DNA of 64,000 nt, taken from NCBI RefSeq assembly GCF_004217225.1, contig NZ_SHKM01000002.1, positions 129,307 through 193,306 of the forward strand. The letters run 5' to 3'. Under the pieces are notes generated by a model, which saw nothing but the letters and a program-made list of their open reading frames with translations, was not told the DNA's origin and made no database searches. Of the stretch, positions 19,548-28,297 are shown in pieces. Source of the stretch: Azospira oryzae. GTDB lineage: Bacteria; Pseudomonadota; Gammaproteobacteria; Burkholderiales; Rhodocyclaceae. The position numbers were made by a program, and so were the translations under genes. Positions within the stretch are counted from its first letter, which is position 1. The number at the start of each line of letters is the position of its first letter.

Positions 19548-20113
19548 TTTTTCTCCTTGGCCGTATCCGAAGACTCTCGCGTCAACGTCAAGGTCATGCT
19601 GAACTCGCTCAAACGCCGACGCGCCACATCTACCGACTTGATTTCAATCAGATTGGGCTTCTCCATCCATTGGGAAGCCTCCACGTTACGCATCAACGTC
19701 GAGACTCGAGCATTGGACTGGGCCAAGCCGGTGAGAGTTACCTGCCCCCCCTCCTGCTTGATCGACTTCAGATAAACCCCCTCAGGCACCTGAATCGCCA
19801 ACTCGGAAAGAAGCCGAACTGCTTCGGCACGATCGCGCTGCAGGGACTCGATAACCTGCTTGCGCGCCAGCAAGGCCTGGGTTTTCTCACGCAACCCCTT
19901 GATCAGATCAATATCCTTGTCCAGGCTGGCAATTTCCTTTTTCAGGAAGGCATTTTTTTCTTCCTGAACGCTGATATAACCACCAATCACGGTATAACCA
20001 AGGAAAATAATGAGACATGCCAAAACGGAGATTAGCCCCGCCAAAGCATAAAACTGCTGCCGCCGCGCCTTGCGCTTTTCCTCGCGGTGAGGAAGAAGAT
20101 TTATTCGAATCAT
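19544..20113 (-). CDS. pilN: Type IV pilus assembly protein PilN
   Basis: An inner-membrane protein of 189 residues. It starts MIRINLLPHREEKR, the conserved INLLP motif that docks into PilM. One membrane helix (about residues 25-45), a coiled coil and a periplasmic domain follow. Start and stop overlap pilM and pilO by four bases each. Confidence 0.95.
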   Translation of the reverse strand: MIRINLLPHREEKRKARRQQFYALAGLISVLACLIIFLGYTVIGGYISVQEEKNAFLKKEIASLDKDIDLIKGLREKTQALLARKQVIESLQRDRAEAVRLLSELAIQVPEGVYLKSIKQEGGQVTLTGLAQSNARVSTLMRNVEASQWMEKPNLIEIKSVDVARRRLSEFSMTLTLTRESSDTAKEKK

Positions 20114-21189
20114 TCTTCAAACCTCCGCAAGGCCAAGCCACAAGCCACCATTAGCGAAGAGGCATCATTGACCAGGTTGCGCGGCCGGACGCGGTCCGAG
20201 ACGGACATGCCGGCGAAGGGATTGGCGACCAGGCAATTGACCTGGGTCCGAGTGGCCACCACTTCGTCCAGCCCGGGAATGGCCGCACATCCACCGGCCA
20301 GAACCAGATGATTGACCTGGTTGTACTGGGTGGAAGTGAAAAAGAACTGCAGGGCCCGGGAGACTTCCAGTGCCAGGCTTTCCATGAAGGGACGCAACAG
20401 TTCGGCTTCGTAGTTCTCCGGCAGGCCGCCGTTGCGTTTGGCTGCATCGGCCTCTTCGAAGCTCATGCCGTACTGGCGGACGATGTCCTGGGTCAGCTGG
20501 GCGCCACCGAAGGCCTGCTCCCGGGCATAGACCTGCTGGCCATTACGCATCACCGTCAGGTTGGTGACGTTGGCGCCGATATCCACAATCGCCACCACCT
20601 GGTTCTTCCCCTGGTCCGGCAACTGGCGCTCGATCAGTTCGAAGGCGGCGAGGGCGGCATAGGACTCCACGTCCATGACCGCTGCCTTGAGCCCGGCCGC
20701 CTCGGCCACGGCCACCCGGTCTTCCACCTTTTCCTTGCGGGAGGCGGCAATCAGCACTTCCACCTCATCCGGCGAGGACGGGGCGGGACCGATAACCTGG
20801 AAGTCCAGGTTCACTTCCTCCAGGGCGAAGGGAATGTACTGGTTGGCCTCGGATTCGACGAGTACTTCCAGTTCTTCTTCCCGCTGTCCGGCCGGAACGA
20901 TGATCTTCTTGGTGATGACGGCCGCGGCCGGCAAGGCCATGGCTACCTGACGGGTGGAAGTACCCATGCGTTTCCACGCCCGCTTGACGGATTCCGCCGC
21001 GGCTTCCAGATTGACGATATTGCCATCCGCAATGACGTCCCGGGACAGCACTTCGATGGTATATCGCTCTACGCGGAAACCATCCTTGGCATTACCGGAA
21101 AGCTCGACCATCTTGACGGCGGACGAACTTATGTCCAGACCGATCAAGGGCTTGGCCTTCGGATTGAATATCGAGAGGTCGAGCTGCAA
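20110..21189 (-). CDS. pilM: Type IV pilus assembly ATPase-fold protein PilM
   Basis: An FtsA/actin-like cytoplasmic protein that binds the PilN N-terminus. It has 359 residues with actin-family nucleotide motifs GLDISSSAVK near the N-terminus and VDIGANVTNL in the middle. The start appears to be TTG at 21189, preceded by GGGGAGT on the minus strand as ribosome binding site. It heads the pilMNOPQ operon, and the 160-base AT-rich gap upstream is shared with divergent mrcA. Confidence 0.95.
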   Translation of the reverse strand: MQLDLSIFNPKAKPLIGLDISSSAVKMVELSGNAKDGFRVERYTIEVLSRDVIADGNIVNLEAAAESVKRAWKRMGTSTRQVAMALPAAAVITKKIIVPAGQREEELEVLVESEANQYIPFALEEVNLDFQVIGPAPSSPDEVEVLIAASRKEKVEDRVAVAEAAGLKAAVMDVESYAALAAFELIERQLPDQGKNQVVAIVDIGANVTNLTVMRNGQQVYAREQAFGGAQLTQDIVRQYGMSFEEADAAKRNGGLPENYEAELLRPFMESLALEVSRALQFFFTSTQYNQVNHLVLAGGCAAIPGLDEVVATRTQVNCLVANPFAGMSVSDRVRPRNLVNDASSLMVACGLALRRFEE

Positions 21190-21290
21190 ACCGGACTCCC
21201 CAAAAAAGTCCCTTTAAATATATATAGTTAGGGACAATACAGATAATTTACTTTAGATGCTAGCAGCAACTATAGAGCATGTAAAGCGAA

Positions 21291-21320
21291 TTAACCCCGG
21301 CAAAAGGGCCGGCGTATAAT
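21291..21320 (+). promoter_or_regulatory. Likely promoter of mrcA
   Basis: A perfect TATAAT (21315-21320) with TTAACC (21291-21296) 18 bases upstream; the start codon lies 31 bases further on. The AT-rich stretch 21215-21270 between this and pilM probably holds the pil promoter on the minus strand, which I could not resolve. Confidence 0.6.
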
Positions 21321-21351
21321 CCGCGTTTCCCGTCGTTACAGGTCTGCCCCT

Positions 21352-23667
21352 TTGCCTGCCCTGCCCTCCCTCCCCCCGGCCCTGCGCTGGATTCTCTATC
21401 CCGTCTTCATCGTCGCCGGACTCGCCGTCATCGGTGCCGCCCTGGCGGGTATGGTGCTGATCCTGGCCTATCCCAACCTGCCTTCCCTGGAAGTCCTCAC
21501 CGATTACCGGCCGAAGATTCCCTTACGTGTTTACTCGAGTGACGGCGCCCTGATCGGCGAATTCGGCGAGGAGCGCCGGGCCCTGGTGCGCATCCAGGAC
21601 GTGCCCCCGGTGATGAAGCACGCCATCCTGGCGGCCGAGGACGAGCGCTTCTACCAGCACGGTGGCGTGGACACCCTGGGGGTGTTGCGGGCGGCGGTGG
21701 CCAACCTTTCCGGCGGTGGCAAGCGCCAGGGAGCTTCCACCATCACCATGCAGGTGGCGCGCAACTTCTTCCTCTCCAGCGAGAAGACCCTGTCCCGCAA
21801 GTTCTATGAGGCCCTGCTCTCCTTCAAGATCGAGCACAACCTCAGCAAGGACGAGATTCTCCAGCTCTACATCAACCAGATTTATCTGGGCCAACGGGCC
21901 TACGGCTTTGCCGCCGCCGCCCAGATCTATTTCGGCAAGTCCCTCAACGACATCACCGTGGCCGAGGCGGCCATGCTGGCCGGCCTGCCCAAGGCCCCCT
22001 CTTCCTTCAACCCGGTGGTCAATCCCAAGCGGGCCCGCCTGCGCCAGCAATATGTATTGCGGCGCATGCACGAACTGCATTTCATCGACGACAAGCAGCA
22101 CGAGGAAGCCCTGAAGCAGACCTTGGTGGTGAAGCGGGATGCCAACGAGTTCTCGGTGCACGCCGACTACGTGGCCGAAATGGCCCGCCAGATCGCCGCC
22201 GAACGCTTCCCCGACGACGTCTATACCCGCGGCCTGCGGGTGTACACCACCATCCTCAAGGCCGACCAGGAAGCCGCCTACCAGTCCCTGCGCAAGGGGG
22301 TCATGGACTACGACCGGCGCCACGGCTACCGGGGGGCGGAAGCCTACGCCGACATGAAGGAAGTGCAGACCGACCAGGACGAAGACCTGGAAGACCTGCT
22401 CTCCGACCATAATGACGTGGGCGACCTGCAGGCCGCCATCGTGCTGCAGGCCGACACCAAGACCGTCAAGGCCTACAAACGGGGAGGCGAGCTGGTGGTG
22501 CTCTCCGGCGACTCCCTCAAGTTCGCCGCCCGCATGCTGGATGACAAGGCGCCCCCCAACAAGCGCCTGAAGCGGGGCGCCATCATCCGCCTGCAGAAGG
22601 ACGACAAGGGCAACTGGCAGATCAGCCAGCTGCCGGAAGTGGAATCGGCTTTCGTCGCCACCGACCCCCGGGACGGCGCCATCCGCGCCCTGGTGGGCGG
22701 CTTCGACTTCAGCCGCAACAAGTACAACCACGTCACCCAGGCCTGGCGCCAGCCCGGCTCCAGCTTCAAACCCTTCATCTACTCGGCAGCCCTGGAAAAA
22801 GGCTACACCCCGGCCACCATCGTCCAGGATTCGCCCATCGTCATTCCCGCCAGCGCCACCGGCAGCACCCCGTGGGAGCCGCATAACTACGACGGCAAGT
22901 ATGAAGGCCCGATGAAGCTGCGCACGGCCCTGGCCAAGTCCAAGAACATGGTCTCCATCCGCGTGCTGCAGGCCATCGGCACCCAGTACGCCCAGGACTA
23001 CGCCACCCGCTTCGGTTTCGACGCCGAGAAGCACCCGCCCTACCTGACCATGGCCCTGGGCGCCGGCTCCGTCACCCCCTGGCAGATGGTCAGCGCCTAC
23101 GCCGTCTTCGCCAATGGCGGCTACCGCATCCAGCCCTACGTGGTGCGGGACATCCGGGACGACAAGGGCAACATCCTGGCCCAGGCCCAGCCGGTGCCGG
23201 TGGGCGACGAGGGCAACCGGGCCATCGACCCGCGCAATGCCTACCTGATGGATTCCATGCTGCGCGACGTGGCCATCTTCGGCACCGCCGCCAAGGCCTC
23301 GGTGCAGCTCAAGCGCCGCGACCTGGCCGGCAAGACCGGCACCACCAACGACTACATCGACGCCTGGTTCTGCGGCTACCAGGCCACCGTGGTGGGCTGC
23401 GCCTGGGTCGGTTTCGACCAGCCGAAGAAGCTGGGCAGCGGCGAGACCGGCGGCCTGGTGTCCCTGCCCATCTGGATCAATTACATGCACACGGCCCTAA
23501 AGGACGTGCCGGAGAGCTTCCAGCCGGCGCCCGAAGGCCTGGTATCCGTGGATGTGCCGAGCGAACGCTCCAAGACCGGCACCGCCAAGGAGTTCTTCTA
23601 TAGCGAAAACGTACCCGCCGAAGTGCCGCCCGAACCCAAGGATGACGGCAGCAAGCCGGTGGATTGA
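21352..23667 (+). CDS. mrcA: Penicillin-binding protein 1A (bifunctional peptidoglycan synthase)
   Basis: Polymerises and cross-links peptidoglycan on the periplasmic face. The protein has 771 residues: one N-terminal membrane helix (about 12-38), a glycosyltransferase domain with EDERFYQHGGVD and QGASTITMQ, an OB-like insert, and a transpeptidase domain with the serine motif GSSFKP, SKN (in KSKNMVS) and KTGTT. The start is a TTG at 21352. The position next to pilMNOPQ in divergent orientation is conserved in many proteobacteria. Confidence 0.96.
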   Translation: MPALPSLPPALRWILYPVFIVAGLAVIGAALAGMVLILAYPNLPSLEVLTDYRPKIPLRVYSSDGALIGEFGEERRALVRIQDVPPVMKHAILAAEDERFYQHGGVDTLGVLRAAVANLSGGGKRQGASTITMQVARNFFLSSEKTLSRKFYEALLSFKIEHNLSKDEILQLYINQIYLGQRAYGFAAAAQIYFGKSLNDITVAEAAMLAGLPKAPSSFNPVVNPKRARLRQQYVLRRMHELHFIDDKQHEEALKQTLVVKRDANEFSVHADYVAEMARQIAAERFPDDVYTRGLRVYTTILKADQEAAYQSLRKGVMDYDRRHGYRGAEAYADMKEVQTDQDEDLEDLLSDHNDVGDLQAAIVLQADTKTVKAYKRGGELVVLSGDSLKFAARMLDDKAPPNKRLKRGAIIRLQKDDKGNWQISQLPEVESAFVATDPRDGAIRALVGGFDFSRNKYNHVTQAWRQPGSSFKPFIYSAALEKGYTPATIVQDSPIVIPASATGSTPWEPHNYDGKYEGPMKLRTALAKSKNMVSIRVLQAIGTQYAQDYATRFGFDAEKHPPYLTMALGAGSVTPWQMVSAYAVFANGGYRIQPYVVRDIRDDKGNILAQAQPVPVGDEGNRAIDPRNAYLMDSMLRDVAIFGTAAKASVQLKRRDLAGKTGTTNDYIDAWFCGYQATVVGCAWVGFDQPKKLGSGETGGLVSLPIWINYMHTALKDVPESFQPAPEGLVSVDVPSERSKTGTAKEFFYSENVPAEVPPEPKDDGSKPVD

Positions 23668-23679
23668 GCGGGAGCCGCC

Positions 23680-24036
23680 ATGCAGAACGTACTCATCATC
23701 GTGCACGCCCCGCCCTACGGCAGCGAGCGGGTGCTCTCCGCCCTGCGCCTGGCCACGACCCTGGCCGGCAGCGATGCCCGGCCGGCGGTGCGCCTCTTTC
23801 TCATGTCCGATGCGGTGGTGGCAGGTCTGGCCAATCAGGTGGATGCGGCCGCCGGTGGCGGCCTGCGGGAGATGATCGAGGCCCTGGTGGCCCAGGGCGT
23901 GCCGGTGAAGCTGTGCCGGACCTGCGCCCAGGCCCGGGGTGTGCATGAACTGCCCCTGATCGCCGGCACCGCCATCGGCACCCTGCCGGAACTGGCCCAA
24001 TGGACCCTGGAGGCGGACAAGGTCCTGACCTTCTGA
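23680..24036 (+). CDS. DsrE-family protein (YchN-like)
   Basis: A 118-residue cytoplasmic protein with the DsrE/YchN fold: an N-terminal strand LIIVHAPPYGSERVLSALRLA, then LFLMSDAVV, and CRTCAQARGV with two cysteines near residue 88. Family members form hexamers; some bind sulfur on a conserved cysteine, but YchN types have no proven reaction. It starts 12 bases after mrcA with an RBS-like GGGAG and may be read through from it. Confidence 0.75.
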   Translation: MQNVLIIVHAPPYGSERVLSALRLATTLAGSDARPAVRLFLMSDAVVAGLANQVDAAAGGGLREMIEALVAQGVPVKLCRTCAQARGVHELPLIAGTAIGTLPELAQWTLEADKVLTF

Positions 24037-24052
24037 CGGGACAGCCCCCTCT

Positions 24053-24071
24053 CAGGCGGCCACGCCGCCTG
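24053..24071. terminator. Hairpin between convergent dsrE-like gene and cyaY
   Basis: A perfect 8-bp stem, CAGGCGGC / GCCGCCTG, with loop CAC. No T run follows on either strand, so a role as intrinsic terminator is uncertain. Confidence 0.4.
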
Positions 24072-24075
24072 GCGC

Positions 24076-24393
24076 TCAGCGCAGGGGTACCGGCTCCCCG
24101 GCCTGCTCGGCAAGCAGGCGCTCCAGCTTGGCAAAGAGTTCGCTCCCGTCCCGGGTATCGATCCAGTTGCCGTTGTCGGGGCGGAAGTGGAAGCCGCCAG
24201 AGCGGGCTGCCACCCAGATTTCCCGGGCGGCGCCATGACGGTTGATGATCATCTTGGAACCGTCGGCAAACTCCACTTCGAGCACGCCGCCGGCACCCAG
24301 TTCGAAATCCACATCGGCCCCGCTGTTTTCCAGGCCGGCCTCGATGGCCGCCAGGGTTTTTTCCGCCAGGGCGTTGAATTCGCTTTCTTCCAT
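24076..24393 (-). CDS. cyaY: Iron-sulfur cluster assembly protein CyaY (frataxin)
   Basis: A bacterial frataxin of 105 residues that binds iron and tunes IscS. The N-terminal helix is acidic (MEESEFNALAEKTLAAIE), followed by the beta sheet with INRHGAAREIWVAARSGGFHF and the conserved NWIDTRDG. ATG 24393 matches the family start. It is divergent from lptM, as in many betaproteobacteria, with about 120 bases between them. Confidence 0.95.
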   Translation of the reverse strand: MEESEFNALAEKTLAAIEAGLENSGADVDFELGAGGVLEVEFADGSKMIINRHGAAREIWVAARSGGFHFRPDNGNWIDTRDGSELFAKLERLLAEQAGEPVPLR

Positions 24394-24513
24394 TTCCGAT
24401 CCATTCTGCTGTGAAGGCAAGGGTTTGGGCCCTGTGCTACCATGACCGGTCACGACAAGGGCGGCCTCCTGGGGTCCTCTCCTTGCGCCCGAATTCCAAG
24501 TGAGCCGTAAGCC

Positions 24514-24687
24514 ATGCACCCACGTTATCTGATTGCCGGCCTGCTGGCCCTGACGCTGACCGCCTGCGGCAGCAGGGGCTCCCTGGTCCTGCCGCCGCCT
24601 GCCGACGGGCAGGCCCGGCCGGCACCGAACACCGGCGCCAATCCTAACATGCAGTCCCCCTCCCCTTCCCAGATACAGCCGCAATGA
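24514..24687 (+). CDS. lptM: LptM-type small lipoprotein (LPS transport assembly)
   Basis: A short gene of 57 codons. It encodes a lipoprotein signal peptide ending LTLTAC (lipobox cysteine at residue 18) and then CGSRGSLVLPPP, the conserved start of mature LptM/YifL, followed by a Pro/Gln-rich tail. LptM helps fold LptD in the outer membrane. The stop codon overlaps the lysA start (ATGA, 24684-24687), and the lptM-lysA pairing is widespread, which supports the call despite the small size. Confidence 0.85.
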   Translation: MHPRYLIAGLLALTLTACGSRGSLVLPPPADGQARPAPNTGANPNMQSPSPSQIQPQ

Positions 24688-25940
24688 CCTTCTTCTCCCG
24701 CAAAAACGGCGTCCTGCACGCCGAAGCCGTTGCCCTGAGCAGCATCGCCGCCCGGTTCGGCACGCCCACCTACGTCTATTCCCGGGCCGCCCTGGAAGCC
24801 GCCTACGGCGAGTTCCGCGATGCCCTGGCGGCCCATCCCGCCGGTGCCGGCGGCCTGGTCTGCTACGCCGTCAAGGCCAACTCCAACCTGGGCATTCTCA
24901 GCCTCTTCGCCCGCCTTGGCGCCGGTTTCGACATCGTTTCCGGCGGCGAACTGGAACGGGTCCTGGCGGCCGGCGCCGAGGCCGGCAAGGTGGTCTTCTC
25001 CGGCGTCGGCAAGACCGAAGCGGAAATGGCCCGGGCCCTGGAAGTGGGCATCCGCTGCTTCAACGTCGAGTCCGTGCCCGAACTGGACCGCCTCAACGCC
25101 GTCGCCGTGCGCCTGGGCAAGAAGGCCCCCCTGAGCCTGCGGGTCAATCCCAATGTGGATGCCAAGACCCACCCCTATATTTCCACCGGCCTCAAGCAGA
25201 ACAAGTTCGGCGTCGCCTACGAGGATGCCCTGGCCCTCTACCGCCGTGCCGCCAGCCTGCCCGGCATCGAGGTCACCGGCATCGACTGCCACATCGGCTC
25301 CCAGCTGCTCGACGCTTCCCCCTTTGCCGAAGCCCTGGACAAGGTGCTGGCCCTGGTGGACCAGCTGGCCGCAGCCGGCATCCGCCTACACCACATCGAC
25401 CTGGGCGGCGGCCTCGGCATCCGTTACCTGGACGAAGCGCCGCCCCGGGTGGCCGATTACCTCACCCCCCTGCTGCAGAAGCTGGAAGGACGCGGCCTGC
25501 AGGTCATCCTGGAGCCGGGCCGCCGTCTGGTGGGCAATGCCGGCCTGCTGCTGACCAAGATCGAATACCTGAAGCCGGGCGAGGAAAAGAACTTCGCCAT
25601 CGTGGATGCGGCCATGAACGACCTGATGCGCCCCGCCCTTTACGATGCCTACCACGACATCGTCGAAGTGGCTCCGGGCAATGCCGCCAAGGCCAGCTAC
25701 TCCATCGTCGGCCCCATCTGCGAATCCGGCGACTTCCTCGGCCACGGGCGGGAACTGGCGGTGGTGCCGGGCGACCTGCTGGCGGTGATGTCCGCCGGCG
25801 CCTACGGTTTCTCCATGAGCTCCAACTACAACACCCGCCCCCGGGCCGCCGAGGTCATGGTGGACGGGGACCAGGTGCACCTGGTGCGCCGCCGCGAGAC
25901 CGTGGCCGAGCTGTTCGCCCTGGAAAGCCCCCTGCCCTGA
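24684..25940 (+). CDS. lysA: Diaminopimelate decarboxylase
   Basis: The last step of lysine synthesis: meso-diaminopimelate to L-lysine. It is a PLP enzyme of the alanine-racemase fold, 418 residues. The PLP lysine is in CYAVKANSN, with HIGSQ, the phosphate-binding GGGLGI and the active-site cysteine in CESGDFLG. Length and motifs are normal. Translation is coupled to lptM through the ATGA overlap. Confidence 0.97.
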   Translation: MTFFSRKNGVLHAEAVALSSIAARFGTPTYVYSRAALEAAYGEFRDALAAHPAGAGGLVCYAVKANSNLGILSLFARLGAGFDIVSGGELERVLAAGAEAGKVVFSGVGKTEAEMARALEVGIRCFNVESVPELDRLNAVAVRLGKKAPLSLRVNPNVDAKTHPYISTGLKQNKFGVAYEDALALYRRAASLPGIEVTGIDCHIGSQLLDASPFAEALDKVLALVDQLAAAGIRLHHIDLGGGLGIRYLDEAPPRVADYLTPLLQKLEGRGLQVILEPGRRLVGNAGLLLTKIEYLKPGEEKNFAIVDAAMNDLMRPALYDAYHDIVEVAPGNAAKASYSIVGPICESGDFLGHGRELAVVPGDLLAVMSAGAYGFSMSSNYNTRPRAAEVMVDGDQVHLVRRRETVAELFALESPLP

Positions 25941-25947
25941 CCCCCGC

Positions 25948-25979
25948 GGGTGCCGCGGCAAAATGTCGCAGCGGCACCC
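25948..25979. promoter_or_regulatory. Palindrome containing a RegR/RegA-type box upstream of the regB-like gene
   Basis: Two perfect 9-base arms, GGGTGCCGC and GCGGCACCC, flank a 14-base centre. Read on the minus strand, 25969-25955 is GCGACATTTTGCCGC. It fits every position of the published RegR box consensus GNG(A/G)C(A/G)TTNNGNCGC, as I recall it. A -10-like TAGAAT lies at 26009-26014. The dyad could alternatively end lysA transcription, but the loop is long and no T run follows. Confidence 0.55.
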
Positions 25980-26012
25980 CACATCCCCTCGCACCGCCCC
26001 GCGGGCGCTAGA

Positions 26013-27413
26013 ATGGCGGCGATGCCTGCCGCCACGCCCTCCCTGCCCGCCACCCCATCCGTCGCCTCCGGCCAGCCCCTGGCCCGGCTGGTCATGCTGC
26101 GCCGGATCGAAGTGCTGGCCCAGGGCCTGGTCCTGGTGCTGGCCGCCGGATGGCTGCGCATTCCCCTGGAAGTCCTGCCCATGGCCGCCGCCAGCATCGG
26201 CCTGGGCCTCTTCAATCTCTACACCCAGTGGCGCCTGGGCCGCGCCCGGCCCGTGGGCGACCGGGAATATTTCTGCCAGCTCCTGCCCGACGTGCTGGTA
26301 CTGACCCTGCTGCTCTATTACGCCGGCGGCTCGGCCAATCCCTTCGTCTCCCTGTTCCTGCTGCCCCTCACCATCGCCGCCGCCACCCTGCCCGGGCGCT
26401 ACATCTGGGCCATGGCCGGCATCACCCTGGGGGCCTACACCTTCCTCATGTTCTTCAACCTGCCGCTGCCGCCGCCCCAGGGCGACCTGGCCCGGCTGGA
26501 CGAAATCCTGGCCCGGGCCAGCGGCGTCGCCCCGGAACACGCCGGCCACGGCGGCGGCTTTGCCCTGCACGTGCTGGGCATGTGGTTCAACTTTCTGGTG
26601 AGCGCCCTCATCGTTGCCTTCTTCCTTTCCCGCCTGGCCGCCACCCTGCGGGAGCGGGAACGGGAGCTGGGCGAGGCCCGCCAGCGGGAGCAGGAGCGGG
26701 CCCTGCGCCACGAGCAGATCCTGGCCTTGGGCACCCTGGCCGCCGGCGCCGCCCACAAGCTGGGCACGCCCCTGTCCACCATGGCCGTGGTGCTGCGGGA
26801 ACTGGAGCTTGAACACGGCCAGACCCCGGCCCTGGGAGAAGACCTGGCCCTGCTGCGGCAACAGGTGGACCTGTGCAAGCGCACCCTGACCCAGGTCCTG
26901 GCCTCCGCCGGCGCCGCCCGGGAAGGGCAGGAAGCCGCCCCCGCCCGGCCCCTCGGCCAGTGGCTCAATGAGTTGCTCGATGGCTGGCGCGTGCTGCGGC
27001 CCCGGGTGCGGGTGGACTACCAGTCGGCAGATGGTGACGCCGAGCCTCTGGTGCAGGCGGAGCCGAGCCTGGAGCAGGCCCTCATCAACATCCTGGACAA
27101 CGCCGCCGACGCCTCCCCCGAAGGGGTCGAAGTGCGCAGCCGCTGCCAGGGCGAGGACTGCATCATCGAATTCCTCGACCGGGGCCCGGGCCTGGACCCG
27201 GCCCTGGCCCCGCGCCTGGGCCAGGCCTTCGTCAGCACCAAGGACGACCCGACCCAGGCCGGCGGCAGCGGCATCGGCCTGTTCCTCACCCGGGCCACCC
27301 TGGAACGCTTCGGGGGCCGCCTCGAACTGTGCAACCGGCCGGCCCCGGAAGGCTCCGGCGCCTGCTGCCGCATCACCCTTCCCCTCGCCGCACTGAACCG
27401 CCACAGGCCATGA
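26013..27413 (+). CDS. regB: RegB/PrrB-like redox-sensing histidine kinase
   Basis: A membrane kinase of the RegB/PrrB/ActS group, about 466 residues. The N-terminal half has about six hydrophobic segments with the quinone-binding signature GGSANPF (residues 105-111). The cytoplasmic half has the H-box AAHKLGTPL (His248; most relatives have HEL) and an ATPase domain with NILDNAADAS and GGSGIGLFL. Cys288 lies exactly 40 residues after the histidine, the same spacing as the redox-active cysteine of R. capsulatus RegB. The second ATG at 26022 is possible: TAGAAT at 26009-26014 overlaps the first ATG, and initiation from it would give a leaderless transcript. The stop overlaps the regulator start (ATGA). 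Confidence 0.85.
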   Translation: MAAMPAATPSLPATPSVASGQPLARLVMLRRIEVLAQGLVLVLAAGWLRIPLEVLPMAAASIGLGLFNLYTQWRLGRARPVGDREYFCQLLPDVLVLTLLLYYAGGSANPFVSLFLLPLTIAAATLPGRYIWAMAGITLGAYTFLMFFNLPLPPPQGDLARLDEILARASGVAPEHAGHGGGFALHVLGMWFNFLVSALIVAFFLSRLAATLRERERELGEARQREQERALRHEQILALGTLAAGAAHKLGTPLSTMAVVLRELELEHGQTPALGEDLALLRQQVDLCKRTLTQVLASAGAAREGQEAAPARPLGQWLNELLDGWRVLRPRVRVDYQSADGDAEPLVQAEPSLEQALINILDNAADASPEGVEVRSRCQGEDCIIEFLDRGPGLDPALAPRLGQAFVSTKDDPTQAGGSGIGLFLTRATLERFGGRLELCNRPAPEGSGACCRITLPLAALNRHRP

Positions 27414-27991
27414 ACGACACCCTTCCCGCCAGCACCGACGCCCTCGACGGCCCGGACAACGACTGCCCCACCCTGCTCCTGGTGGACGACGACGAAGTCT
27501 TCCGCCGGGTCCTCACCCGGGCCCTGGAACGCCGCGGCTACCTGGTGACGCCGGCGGACAGCGCCGAGAGCGCCTACGCCCTGGCCAGCGCCAACCCGCC
27601 CGAATATGCGGTGGTGGACCTGAAGATGCCCGGCGACTCGGGCCTGGTGCTGATCGAAAAGCTGGCCGCCCTGGAGGCGGGCACCCGCATCGTCATGCTC
27701 ACCGGCTACGCCAGCATCGCCACGGCGGTGGAGGCCATCAAGCTGGGCGCCACCCACTACCTGGCCAAGCCGGCGGACGCCGACGAGATCGTCGCCGCCC
27801 TGCAGCGCACCGCCGGCGACGCCACCACGCCGGTGGCCGACTCGCCCCTGTCGGTGGACCGGCTCGAATGGGAACACATCCAGAAAGTGCTGGCGGAACA
27901 CGGCGGCAACGTCTCCGCCACCGCCCGGGCCCTGAAAATGCACCGCCGCACCCTGCAGCGCAAACTGGGCAAGCGCCCGGTAAGGGAATAG
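27410..27991 (+). CDS. regA: RegA/PrrA-like response regulator
   Basis: A response regulator of 193 residues. The receiver domain has LLLVDDDE and phospho-acceptor Asp70 in VVDLKMPG. A proline-containing linker leads to a Fis-like helix-turn-helix, GGNVSATARALKMHRRTLQRKL, which is nearly the RegA family signature. It pairs with the overlapping kinase gene. RegA homologues control respiration, cytochromes and hydrogenase by redox state, which matches the rest of this window. Confidence 0.9.
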   Translation: MNDTLPASTDALDGPDNDCPTLLLVDDDEVFRRVLTRALERRGYLVTPADSAESAYALASANPPEYAVVDLKMPGDSGLVLIEKLAALEAGTRIVMLTGYASIATAVEAIKLGATHYLAKPADADEIVAALQRTAGDATTPVADSPLSVDRLEWEHIQKVLAEHGGNVSATARALKMHRRTLQRKLGKRPVRE

Positions 27992-28297
27992 GGGCCGCCC
28001 CCAGGCCATCACCAGGGGTACACCCCGCCCCTCCGAGAGGCAGAAGGGACGCCACTCTTCGGAATGCCATCCCGGAGATGCAAGCAGCACGGGCATTCCA
28101 GGCCAGGCATCCACATGCCGACCACTCCCGACGGGAAACTGGCCCCAACAGCCGCTGGGGCGGCCGGCACCACGGCAGGATGGGCATAGACCGGGGAGCG
28201 CGCTAGACTGCGGCCGGCGGCTGGTGCCGCTTGCCTGGCGCCAGCCAGCATCCCCGAGCCGCGTTCTACCCCAACCCTTTCAGCCTCTCCACGCCCC
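27992..28297. other. Intergenic region between regA-like gene and hslR
   Basis: No gene is supported here. It holds a dyad GGAATGCC (28061-28068) / GGCATTCC (28092-28099) of unknown meaning. A possible hslR promoter follows, TGGGCA (28181-28186) then TAGACT (28204-28209), spaced 17 bases. No convincing terminator for the two-component operon is visible. Confidence 0.45.

Noticed and set aside
21523-23490. Long antisense frame opposite mrcA
   Set aside because: Same reasoning: low-complexity translation, no domain, and the + strand has all penicillin-binding protein motifs.
25386-27404. Long antisense frame opposite lysA and the RegB-like gene
   Set aside because: Gln/Gly/His-rich shadow translation without motifs; the + strand genes are complete.
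28061-28099. Dyad GGAATGCC / GGCATTCC as an operator or terminator
   Set aside because: The loop is 23 bases, there is no T run, and it does not match a regulator site I know; kept only as a note in the intergenic entry.
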